64,000 nt of DNA, taken from contig CAJUEK010000009.1 of assembly GCA_910585445.1 (NCBI GenBank), forward strand, positions 1 through 64,000, in the 5' to 3' direction. Below are positions 16,648 to 24,024 of the stretch, one piece after another (positions within the stretch are counted from its first letter, which is position 1; each line of letters opens with the position of its first letter). The translations under genes and the position numbers were made by a program. This DNA is from an uncultured Bacteroidales bacterium. GTDB taxonomy: Bacteria; Bacteroidota; Bacteroidia; Bacteroidales; UBA932. The notes beneath the pieces are model-generated. The model saw only the letters and a program-made list of their open reading frames with translations. It did no database searches and was not told where the DNA came from.

Positions 16648-17667
16648 TTATTTCCCCATGCCGGCGAAATCGAAGATTTTGTCTCTAATGCGTTTTTGAT
16701 TTATTAGTGCTGCATCATCCATGATTCCTGTTTCTATAAGCTGACGGAGTGCAGCTGATGCTTTTTCTATATCATTTTCTCCTATTTTTCCGAGTTTGCG
16801 GGATACTTTATTCAATGCACACCATTTTACATTCTTTGACCATAAAATCATTTGCTCCTGAGTGGCCGAAGTCTTGTATTTAAGGTATAAATATTCCAAG
16901 CCGATACACCAATGAATTATCCAGTCCACTCTGTTGATAGATTTGGTGATAGAAGTTCTATTGCGGAAATAGTAATATAGAGGCAGATATGTAATCGCGG
17001 TCTTTGGATTGTGTAGAACCACTTCGTACCACCAGGGGAAATCTTCGTATTTTAGTCCTTTTACAAAAGGAATGTTCTTTATTAGGTCTCTCCTGAACAG
17101 AAACCTTACCACATACGCCCCTTTGACTAAAGGCCTTTTCTGGCTTGATAGTTTTGCAGTTACATACGGCATCAGATTTTCTGTATAGAAATAGCTGATC
17201 CGTTCAGTATTATACCGTTTTTTATAATGTCGTGGCATCATGTTTACGAGCGTCTTTTCAGATGGGTTGAACAAGAATCTGAAAAGTCTCGTGATATTGG
17301 TATAATGCGAATTCTTTTTCCAGGTCACCACATCGCATCCGGTTTTTCTAGCGAGTGCAACCGCTATTTCGCATGTCTGTGGATGTATGAAGTCATCTGT
17401 GTCCACAAACATGATGTATTCGCTGTCTGAATTACTCATTCCAACATTTCTTGCATCACTTAATCCTCCGTTCTTTTTGTTGATTATGACAAATCTGGAG
17501 TCCTTTGCTGCAAACCTTTCCGCAATTTCCAGAGAATTGTCCGTACTTCCGTCATTGACGAGTATCGCGTTCCAGTCACTGAAAGTCTGGTCCATAATGC
17601 TGTTCAGACAGCGCTCAAGATACTGCTCCACATTATATATAGGCAGAATTATTGATATCGTCGCCAT
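16648..17667 (-). CDS. Family 2 glycosyltransferase, tandem paralogue
   Basis: This 339-residue GT2 enzyme is a paralogue of the gene at 15526-16542. It has ATISIILPIYNVEQYLERCL, VNDGSTDNS, MFVDTDD and GLKYEDFPWW. The frame is open to 17694, but that start is TTG; the ATG at 17667 matches the paralogue's start. It lies 16 bases downstream of the intact Stealth gene, so the two are probably cotranscribed. The N-terminal catalytic block is conserved at DNA level with its neighbour, and the acceptor-binding half differs, which suggests different linkages in one glycan. Confidence 0.88.
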   Translation of the reverse strand: MATISIILPIYNVEQYLERCLNSIMDQTFSDWNAILVNDGSTDNSLEIAERFAAKDSRFVIINKKNGGLSDARNVGMSNSDSEYIMFVDTDDFIHPQTCEIAVALARKTGCDVVTWKKNSHYTNITRLFRFLFNPSEKTLVNMMPRHYKKRYNTERISYFYTENLMPYVTAKLSSQKRPLVKGAYVVRFLFRRDLIKNIPFVKGLKYEDFPWWYEVVLHNPKTAITYLPLYYYFRNRTSITKSINRVDWIIHWCIGLEYLYLKYKTSATQEQMILWSKNVKWCALNKVSRKLGKIGENDIEKASAALRQLIETGIMDDAALINQKRIRDKIFDFAGMGK

Positions 17668-17683
17668 GCCTCTCTTTCTGTTT

Positions 17684-18562
17684 TTATTTTTCAAATTTTG
17701 ATTTGTCTGGGAACTTTTCGTCGAATGCCGAGAGAATCCTGTCCCTCATTTCCTCGAACTTATCTTCGCTCAAGTGTACATCATTTATGCAGCAAAGGCA
17801 TCTGGTCGGATTCTTTATGAACGAGCATATCTTATCTGCTCCGGCAGTCGCGACAGAAAAATGCTTCTTTGAAATTTTTCTTTTTACTGCCGTTCCCTTA
17901 TAGAGCATATAGTCAAGGTAGAGGTACTGGTTGCAGTTTTTGGCCTCCCTTACGGTTGTCAAGGAGGATACTATCTGCTGCTTCATTCTGTCATATACCT
18001 CCTTACACTCGCTTTTGAGCATAGGAGAGCATATGTGCTGCGGCCTTAGGAAGAATGGAGAACTCTTCATTCCCAAAGCTTTCCGTGCCAGGCGGTCGGA
18101 ATTGAGGCATATCTTTTTGTACATTCCCCAAGTCAGCAGGTGCTTCGTAAATCCTATTGCAGGCTTCCCTTCATAAAAGAAATCCGTAGGTTTGCACTCC
18201 CCGACAGGGTACATGTCGTCATTGAAGAAAAGATATTCTTCATCCAGTCCGTCTATATTATGAAGATGAATTTCTATTGGATTGGCGTTGAAGGTCGGCA
18301 GGCATTCTTCCGGTATTATATCTTTATGGAGTACAATCTTCAAATTGTTCCTGTCCGCCCATTCCGGTACCTGACTTTCGTGCGAGACCACTAAATATAC
18401 GTTCCGGATGAACGGCATCTTCCTCTCTATGCCGCGGAGAAGGTATTTCAATGTTCCCCAGTCACGGAAGCGTTTTTCCATTACAGGAACATTTGTATAT
18501 TTCTCATAATCTTTTTTCCAGGCCGGGTCATTCCCGTCCACGTATGTAATCACTATATCCAT
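17684..18562 (-). CDS. Stealth-family capsule/exopolysaccharide phosphotransferase
   Basis: This 292-residue protein begins MDIVITYVDGNDPAWKK, the CR1 signature. The CR2 region includes RDWGTLKYLLRGIE, IRNVYLVVSHESQVPEW and the Asp-rich YLFFNDDMYPVG. CR3 and CR4 follow, ending with CCINDVHLSEDKFEE. Stealth proteins transfer sugar-1-phosphate units (for example GlcNAc-1-P) to make phosphodiester-linked capsules and phosphoglycans. All four conserved regions appear intact. It leads a minus-strand set with two GT2 genes and a second, truncated Stealth gene. Confidence 0.9.
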   Translation of the reverse strand: MDIVITYVDGNDPAWKKDYEKYTNVPVMEKRFRDWGTLKYLLRGIERKMPFIRNVYLVVSHESQVPEWADRNNLKIVLHKDIIPEECLPTFNANPIEIHLHNIDGLDEEYLFFNDDMYPVGECKPTDFFYEGKPAIGFTKHLLTWGMYKKICLNSDRLARKALGMKSSPFFLRPQHICSPMLKSECKEVYDRMKQQIVSSLTTVREAKNCNQYLYLDYMLYKGTAVKRKISKKHFSVATAGADKICSFIKNPTRCLCCINDVHLSEDKFEEMRDRILSAFDEKFPDKSKFEK

Positions 18563-18598
18563 GTACTTACAGTATTTTATTGTTTGTCATAAGTCTAT

Positions 18599-19082
18599 CT
18601 ATTTGCAGACAATTATATCCAGAATCATCTCGTCCGTATTCTGCATGCCTATGGAACCGATGCGTCCCATGTTGCCTATTGTCTTATCTATGTTTTTTCG
18701 ATGATACCCTCATGCCCGGACATGCAAGTGCCCTTCATTGCAAGTACGGGCTACTGGAGCTCACTGGAAACCCTGATGCCACTTTCACGGCACATCCCAC
18801 ATTTGCTCCATCGCAGATCCTACAGCTGATGTCGCCTACCGTTCCTGGATCTGGGGTGTCTGCTCCCATCCAGTTCTTAAGGAAGTTGCCGCTCACATGG
18901 ACGTCAACTTTAAGGTCGGATGAAATCCTCCACTGTGAAGAGGTGCAGCATGTGCAATTGTCCATAATTGATTCCATAGCTATTGCCGCCGCGGGCGCAA
19001 TGGCTATCGGCTCGGTGCCTCCCAAAGCTGGTTTCACCTCTTTCTTTATAAGTCCGACGATTTCTGCTTCCCTTGTTGTCAT
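18599..19082 (-). pseudogene. Degraded UPF0597 (cysteine desulfidase/serine dehydratase-like) gene
   Basis: The first 60 codons match the UPF0597/CdsB N-terminus (EIVGLIKKEVKPALGGTEPIAIA, then VHVSGNFLKNWMGADTP). This is joined directly to a segment typical of the C-terminal part (TVGDISCRICDGANVGCAVKVASG), so the middle of the roughly 430-residue protein has been deleted. The frame then stops. The true C-terminus (TIGNMGRIGSIGMQ, TDEMILDIIVCK) can be read in another frame up to a stop at 18599-18601. The family GCTEP Cys is Gly here (GGTEP). A clear non-functional remnant. Confidence 0.85.
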
Positions 19083-19139
19083 AGAGAGAAATATTCGAAT
19101 ATGGTTGCAAATATAGTGTCTTTTGTCTTATCATCCTCT

Positions 19140-19270
19140 CTCACCAGACAGGGGAATTCTTAATAGTTACCTGCTGTATGTCGAATAGCGTATGTGATGG
19201 AATGCCGTGGTCTCCGTCAAATTTAACAAAACAGGCGCTGCAGTCCATTTCCGGAGCGGGCGTTAGTGGT
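19140..19270 (-). other. Possible short coding remnant
   Basis: On the minus strand a frame from about 19270 down to a stop near 19139 encodes a protein-like string including FVKFDGDHGIPSHTL. It is too short to assign and has no clear start. Given the pseudogene next to it, it may be the end of another decayed gene. Confidence 0.25.
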
Positions 19271-19915
19271 TTATAGTATGATTGTTCCGAAATATTCCGG
19301 AAGGTGAAAGTCCGGTGCGGGTACGGGTATCGGATTCCAGCTCAGATAGTGCAGATGTGCACTCATGTCTGCGCATTTGTAGAAGTTTGCGCGAAGTGAA
19401 GCCGGAAGGTGTTCCGGCTCTGTGCTGATGAGGGCAAAAGGTATGCAGATGGCCATGGCCCATTCGTACTCTTTGTCCGCATCCTCAGCAGGTCTTCTTT
19501 CAATGCTTGTATGTCTGATTATCCGTGAGGGCTGCTCTTTGGACAAATACTTGAATTTGTTGCGACTTTTTCTTTTGGACGCAAGGACATATCTGATGCT
19601 GTTCATCTCGAAGTTGTAGTAGGTGCCGTCCAGAGGGTCGCTTACAAAAAAATCGCAACAGCTGTCCTGCCATACTGGTCCGTTGTCTTCGGTCATAGTA
19701 GCCTTGATACCTTTTTCTTTTACCTTATATACAATCACAATATGTGTCCTGCTTCTCGCTATATGGAACTCTGTTTCATGCTTGTACGGAAACTGTTCAG
19801 ACCAATCTGCGACATCTGTTGCTTCGTGTGCGGCCTTTATTTCCATTGTTGCTTTCAGCATGTCATATTCAAGACTTTCCAGATCTTCGATAAAAGGTAT
19901 ATTCAAAGTTTTCAT
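19271..19915 (-). CDS. CBM9-like carbohydrate-binding protein
   Basis: This 214-residue protein resembles the carbohydrate-binding family 9-like domain (CBM9_2 type) found as a single-domain protein in Bacteroides. Indicators are the spacing of beta-strand segments and motifs such as WQDSCCDFFVSDPLDGTYYNFEMN and the C-terminal ADMSAHLHYLSWNPI with LPEYFGTI. There is no signal peptide or lipobox, so it is predicted to be cytoplasmic or exported by an unknown route. The ligand is unknown. It stands alone between decayed genes and the plus-strand GT2 pair. Confidence 0.68.
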   Translation of the reverse strand: MKTLNIPFIEDLESLEYDMLKATMEIKAAHEATDVADWSEQFPYKHETEFHIARSRTHIVIVYKVKEKGIKATMTEDNGPVWQDSCCDFFVSDPLDGTYYNFEMNSIRYVLASKRKSRNKFKYLSKEQPSRIIRHTSIERRPAEDADKEYEWAMAICIPFALISTEPEHLPASLRANFYKCADMSAHLHYLSWNPIPVPAPDFHLPEYFGTIIL

Positions 19916-19981
19916 AACTATTATACTGATGTTTTCATCTCTGCTTAAGTTATTCTTATTTTACTGGCAGGGCACGATATA

Positions 19982-19989
19982 CAAATGTA
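19982..19989 (-). promoter_or_regulatory. Putative promoter of the CBM9-like gene
   Basis: The minus strand reads TACATTTG, matching TAnnTTTG, 66 bases before the start codon. Confidence 0.35.
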
Positions 19990-20262
19990 AGGATTTTTGC
20001 AATCTGCAGCAATTTATTTGTCATAAAACGCGGAACAGCCCATTCATTCCATTGGATTTATAAAGACCGCCATATGGGATTTTACTATTTACAGACATGG
20101 AGATGCGAAGGATGAGACGTTATAGCCATGAATGCTTTTGTGATATTGCCAACTCTTTAGGAAGTACGGCAAGCCGTTTCTCCGTACTCTTGAAATTTTC
20201 CTGTGCCGGTGCGGATGTTGGTAGAATAAATTGTACAGAGCCGAAATAACATTAATAATTTA

Positions 20263-20270
20263 TATCTTTG
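20263..20270 (+). promoter_or_regulatory. Putative promoter of the plus-strand GT2 pair
   Basis: TATCTTTG matches TAnnTTTG and lies 28 bases before the GT2 start codon. Confidence 0.5.
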
Positions 20271-20298
20271 CGGAACATTAGGAATTATAGAGGACAGC

Positions 20299-21276
20299 AT
20301 GAAAAAACCGTTACTTTCGATCATAGTGCCTGTATATAAGGTAGAGGAATATATCAAGTCTTGCTTGGACAGCATTTTGTCCCAGACTTTCAGGGACTAT
20401 GAAGTCATATTGGTTGATGACGGTTCTCCGGACAATTCCGGAACGATTTGTGATGAATACGCATTGAGGGACGGGCGTTTCAGAGTCATACACAAGTTGA
20501 ATGGGGGGCTTAGTGCGGCAAGAAATGACGCATTGGACATGGCACAAGGACGGTATGTCACATTTATAGACAGCGATGATGAATATGGTTCGCCCACTAC
20601 CATCGAGGAGAATATGGCTATATTGGAAGCTGATGGAGCAATTGATTTGTTGCAGTACCCTTATGTGTATGTCGATGGCGCAATGGAGGTTCTTCATCTG
20701 GTTCCGGAAAAGGTGCTGTCCAGACAAGGCTTTCTGGACAGTATGCTTAATGAAGAAGTGCCTGGCTATACATGGATAAAGATATATAAGGCGGATATTT
20801 TTAAAAGGAAACGCTTTTCATGTGATATAAAAGTCGCTGAAGATCTTGACTTTCTGATAGAGGTACTGGATGGGATAGATAAAGTGTTTCTGTCGGAGCG
20901 GGGACAGTACCGCTATTATAAGCGTGATGGAAGCCTTGTCGTTAACAAGACCGTTTCAAAAGAAATGGATGTGGCTGGGGTCTATCAGAGACTTTTGGAA
21001 ACTTCTGTCCAATATAGCGGGACCGACGCCTTGGCAAGGGCAAACTTTTTCTTTGTTGCACTAGGGCATCTGCTTCGTACAGTAGCAATGTTTGGGGATG
21101 GATGTAGCGAAGGACTGAATGGACTCATGCCTTTTGTTCCGGATTCGAGTATCTTGTTTTCCGGGCTTAAAGGGAGGAATAGATTAAAATTATTACAGAT
21201 TAAAGCCGTAGGACTTAAAAGATATGCTGCATTGAATGTGTTCTTCAAAAGAAGAAAACTGAAAAATATCAGATAA
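20299..21276 (+). CDS. Family 2 glycosyltransferase
   Basis: This 325-residue GT2 protein has KPLLSIIVPVYKVEEYIKSC, VDDGSPDNS and the DxD motif FIDSDDEYG. The later VAEDLDFLIEVLDG is the region where related enzymes carry an ED/EDL acceptor-side motif. The C-terminus is basic (FFKRRKLKNIR), possibly for membrane contact. It forms a tandem pair with the next gene (26 bases apart). Positions 20366-20442 (77 bp) are identical to 21373-21449 in that gene. The sugar donor is unknown. Confidence 0.88.
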   Translation: MKKPLLSIIVPVYKVEEYIKSCLDSILSQTFRDYEVILVDDGSPDNSGTICDEYALRDGRFRVIHKLNGGLSAARNDALDMAQGRYVTFIDSDDEYGSPTTIEENMAILEADGAIDLLQYPYVYVDGAMEVLHLVPEKVLSRQGFLDSMLNEEVPGYTWIKIYKADIFKRKRFSCDIKVAEDLDFLIEVLDGIDKVFLSERGQYRYYKRDGSLVVNKTVSKEMDVAGVYQRLLETSVQYSGTDALARANFFFVALGHLLRTVAMFGDGCSEGLNGLMPFVPDSSILFSGLKGRNRLKLLQIKAVGLKRYAALNVFFKRRKLKNIR

Positions 21277-21302
21277 AAGAATATGACTTTAAAAAATCAA
21301 AT

Positions 21303-22277
21303 ATGGTGAAGAATCCCTCCCTTACAATCATAGTACCTGTATATAAGGTCGAGAAATATATCAAGTCCTGTCTGGACAGCATTTTGTCCCAGACTTTCAG
21401 GGACTATGAAGTCATATTGGTTGATGACGGTTCTCCGGACAATTCCGGAGCAATTTGTGATGAATACGCATCGAAGGATGAGCGTATCAAGGTAATATAC
21501 AAAACTAACGGGGGGGCGGGCATGGCCAGAAACGCCGCTCTTGATATAGCAAGGGGCCGGTATATCACATTTATAGACAGCGATGATGAGTATGGCTCGT
21601 CAACTGCTATAGAGGATAATATGGCCATATTGAAGGGGGATACGTCAATTGATTTCTTGCAATATCCTCATGTCTATATTGACGGAGAAAGAGAAACCAT
21701 GCACAGTCTCTCTGGAGGCATCATATCAAGGCAGGAGATGCTTGATTATATGCTCCGTGAAAAAGTGACCGGTTACCTGTGGGATAAGATTTTTAAGGCA
21801 GAGCTGTTCAAAGGGAGAAGGTTTCGCCCGGATATATATGTGTGCGAAGATTTGGATTTTCTTATAGATTCAATAGATGCAGTAAATAACGTGTATCTGT
21901 CGGAGCATGGACTATACCGTTACTTTAGACGTGACAACAGCTTGATTGCTAAAAAGATATATTCAAGGGAGATGGATGTCTTCAGAATTTTCAGAAAACT
22001 TTTGCAGGCATCGTCGAGGTATCCGAAAACAGATAGGATGGCTGCCGCAGATTTTTTCTTTATAACCCTTGGTCTTCTTATGCGCACCTGGGCGATGTTC
22101 GGAAATGAAAATGAAGAAGAACTCAAGTCTCTTGAACAATTCGTGCCCAATTCAAGTCTCCTTCTATATGGGATGAAATCCAGAAATAGGTTTAAATTAC
22201 TGCAAATTAAGATTATGGGACTTGAAACGTATGCGTCTATGAATATTATGGCAAAGCGTAGAAGGATGAGGAAATAA
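21303..22277 (+). CDS. Family 2 glycosyltransferase, tandem paralogue
   Basis: This 324-residue GT2 protein is a close paralogue of the previous gene, with NPSLTIIVPVYKVEKYIKSC, VDDGSPDNS, FIDSDDEYG and CEDLDFLIDSIDA. It ends in a basic tail (MAKRRRMRK). The DNA block around the nucleotide-binding motif is identical to its partner while flanking codons differ at many positions, which suggests gene conversion within the pair. It is followed by the GT80-like lipoprotein gene on the same strand after about 117 bases. Confidence 0.88.
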   Translation: MVKNPSLTIIVPVYKVEKYIKSCLDSILSQTFRDYEVILVDDGSPDNSGAICDEYASKDERIKVIYKTNGGAGMARNAALDIARGRYITFIDSDDEYGSSTAIEDNMAILKGDTSIDFLQYPHVYIDGERETMHSLSGGIISRQEMLDYMLREKVTGYLWDKIFKAELFKGRRFRPDIYVCEDLDFLIDSIDAVNNVYLSEHGLYRYFRRDNSLIAKKIYSREMDVFRIFRKLLQASSRYPKTDRMAAADFFFITLGLLMRTWAMFGNENEEELKSLEQFVPNSSLLLYGMKSRNRFKLLQIKIMGLETYASMNIMAKRRRMRK

Positions 22278-22394
22278 ATTATGGTCATGAAAGATACTAT
22301 TAATATTTCGTGTGCTGCGGGTTGGAAAAGAGCTCCATATATTACGGACTAAAATTAGAATATTTGTTATTGTCATATTTAAATTTTTTGTATT

Positions 22395-23666
22395 ATGAGA
22401 TTTTTTAAGCATCTGTTCACCTGTGTTTTTGCAACGGCTGCAATTTTTGTATTCATGCTTTCATGTGAAAAACATGACGAAAATTTGGGAATTCCGGACT
22501 GGAAAGAAGAGGCTATTACAGATTTTGATGCAGATTATAATTTTTATGTGACTTTAGGGACCATGCCGTCCTTGTATGCTGGGCTGCATGTTTTGTCTCA
22601 TGATAAACCGTCATATATGTTCTATGGTCGCCCGGCAACATTCAATGCCGATAAACTACCTGACCATGTGGAACTTTTCAAATTTCAGCTGGCTGACGGA
22701 GCTACTGATGCGGATGATGCCACTCTCATGGAAATGTGTGAGTGGATGAAAGATAAGATACAGACAATCAACAAAGATTGTCCAGATGCTACATTTGCGA
22801 TATACATGGACGATTTTCGTGCCAGAATAGCATATTATTGGTTTGCCTCGGCAGGTATAGACTATAGTAGGGTAAAGGTTACGATGCTTTCTGACGGTAC
22901 CGGGACATACAATGAATTTTTCAGCAAGTTCGGACAGCTAGGTGAAGGAAAAGAGAATTGGAGCAGATTTGCAACAGAAGTTCGTAAATTGAACTGGGGC
23001 GGTAAGGCGGATGACCCTTATAAGGGGACGAGAAACGAACTGGACGGGAACTGGCATTGGTGCTATTATCTTTCGACACATCCGTATTATCGATATCTTA
23101 TGCATGATGGTTCATTGCTTGACAGTAATGATGCTTATGTGAATGAGCAGATGAAATATATGCATATATGGAGTCAGACCCCGTTCCAGATGCTTGAAAA
23201 ACTTACTCCTGAAAGACATGCTCAGTTCTTTGACATGGCTTCGTTTGACAGCAGTGAATTTGACCGTATGTTTGATGAATCAGCGAAACCGAATCTTGTT
23301 ATTCTTGGGACGAATCCAGGTACGAATGATGATAAGATTCTGGAGCAAAAGAATTATACGAGGCAAGTATATGACAAGTACAAGGACGAATATGATATCT
23401 TCTTCAAACCGCATCCATCAGACAAGTCAAGTGCAAGTTATGAGGAAGATTATCCTGGATTTAAGATTTTGCCTCGTGCTCCTTTTGAGATGTTCCTTTG
23501 GAAGCTCGGCACTAAAATGGATATTCTCGGAGGATACCAGACAACAAGTTTGCTTACTGCACCGAAAGAAAAAGTTAAATTTCTTTTCCACAGCGGACCG
23601 GCTGATATGCCGAAGCCCCTTGATAAGCTTTTCGCAAATGCGGATGTCGAATGGATGGGTAAATAG
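22395..23666 (+). CDS. Lipoprotein related to GT80 sialyltransferases
   Basis: This 423-residue protein begins with a lipoprotein signal (lipobox MLSC, Cys24). It then follows the order of GT80 enzymes such as Photobacterium and Pasteurella sialyltransferases: MLSDGTGTY around Asp167 (counterpart of the YDDGS catalytic Asp), FFDMASFDSSEF, PNLVILGTNPG, YDIFFKPHPSD with His340-Pro341, APFEMFLWKLG and a GGYQTTSL stretch (counterpart of GGVASSL) near 379-386. A lipobox is also present on some marine GT80 enzymes. It may transfer sialic acid, Kdo or a related keto-sugar from CMP. No CMP-sugar genes lie in the window, so the donor is uncertain. It follows two GT2 genes on the same strand. Confidence 0.72.
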   Translation: MRFFKHLFTCVFATAAIFVFMLSCEKHDENLGIPDWKEEAITDFDADYNFYVTLGTMPSLYAGLHVLSHDKPSYMFYGRPATFNADKLPDHVELFKFQLADGATDADDATLMEMCEWMKDKIQTINKDCPDATFAIYMDDFRARIAYYWFASAGIDYSRVKVTMLSDGTGTYNEFFSKFGQLGEGKENWSRFATEVRKLNWGGKADDPYKGTRNELDGNWHWCYYLSTHPYYRYLMHDGSLLDSNDAYVNEQMKYMHIWSQTPFQMLEKLTPERHAQFFDMASFDSSEFDRMFDESAKPNLVILGTNPGTNDDKILEQKNYTRQVYDKYKDEYDIFFKPHPSDKSSASYEEDYPGFKILPRAPFEMFLWKLGTKMDILGGYQTTSLLTAPKEKVKFLFHSGPADMPKPLDKLFANADVEWMGK

Positions 23667-24024
23667 GCATTTAGTTTATAATGCTCCAGACTCATTTGGT
23701 CCTGGTTTCGTTGCAAAGGACTGTGTTTTGAGATTCTAGGATTGCTACTGGACTTGTCTGGAAATTGTAGTTGGTTGTGGTGCGTGCTTTTGGGGGCAAG
23801 GAAGGCTTTCGCGCAATAGACAAGGATGTGTTCTTTTATCGATGCAGGATGTCTCTTGCGTACGGCAGCGCAGGCGATAGAGAGCCTCGATATCCTTGTA
23901 TGCCGATACTACAGACCGTTGGATTTTCTTTTTCCGTGGTATTGCTAAATGCAATTTGGGGGATATCAGAGTGGCTGAGAAGGTATTTCAATGTTCCCCC
24001 GTCCGGCACCTTCATAGCCTGCCT
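23667..24024. other. Gene-poor stretch with a Stealth-gene fragment
   Basis: No intact gene is visible in these 358 bases. Positions 23977-24003 match 18437-18463 of the Stealth gene with one mismatch in 27, in the same orientation, and encode GTLKYLL on the minus strand as in Stealth CR2. The rest looks like decayed coding DNA of unknown origin. Confidence 0.55.

Larger units (their letters stand above)
19916..20298. other. Intergenic region with divergent promoters
   Basis: This 383-bp AT-rich gap lies between the divergent CBM9-like and GT2 genes. Besides two TAnnTTTG elements (19982-19989 minus, 20263-20270 plus) no gene or RNA is seen. Confidence 0.5.

Noticed and set aside
18580..19116. 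178-codon plus-strand open frame
   Set aside because: The opposite strand carries clear UPF0597 signatures, so this frame is antisense to a pseudogene.
23745..23954. Transposase remnant on the minus strand
   Set aside because: A short string (DIEALYRLR) faintly recalls DDE transposases, but it is too short and the rest shows no support.
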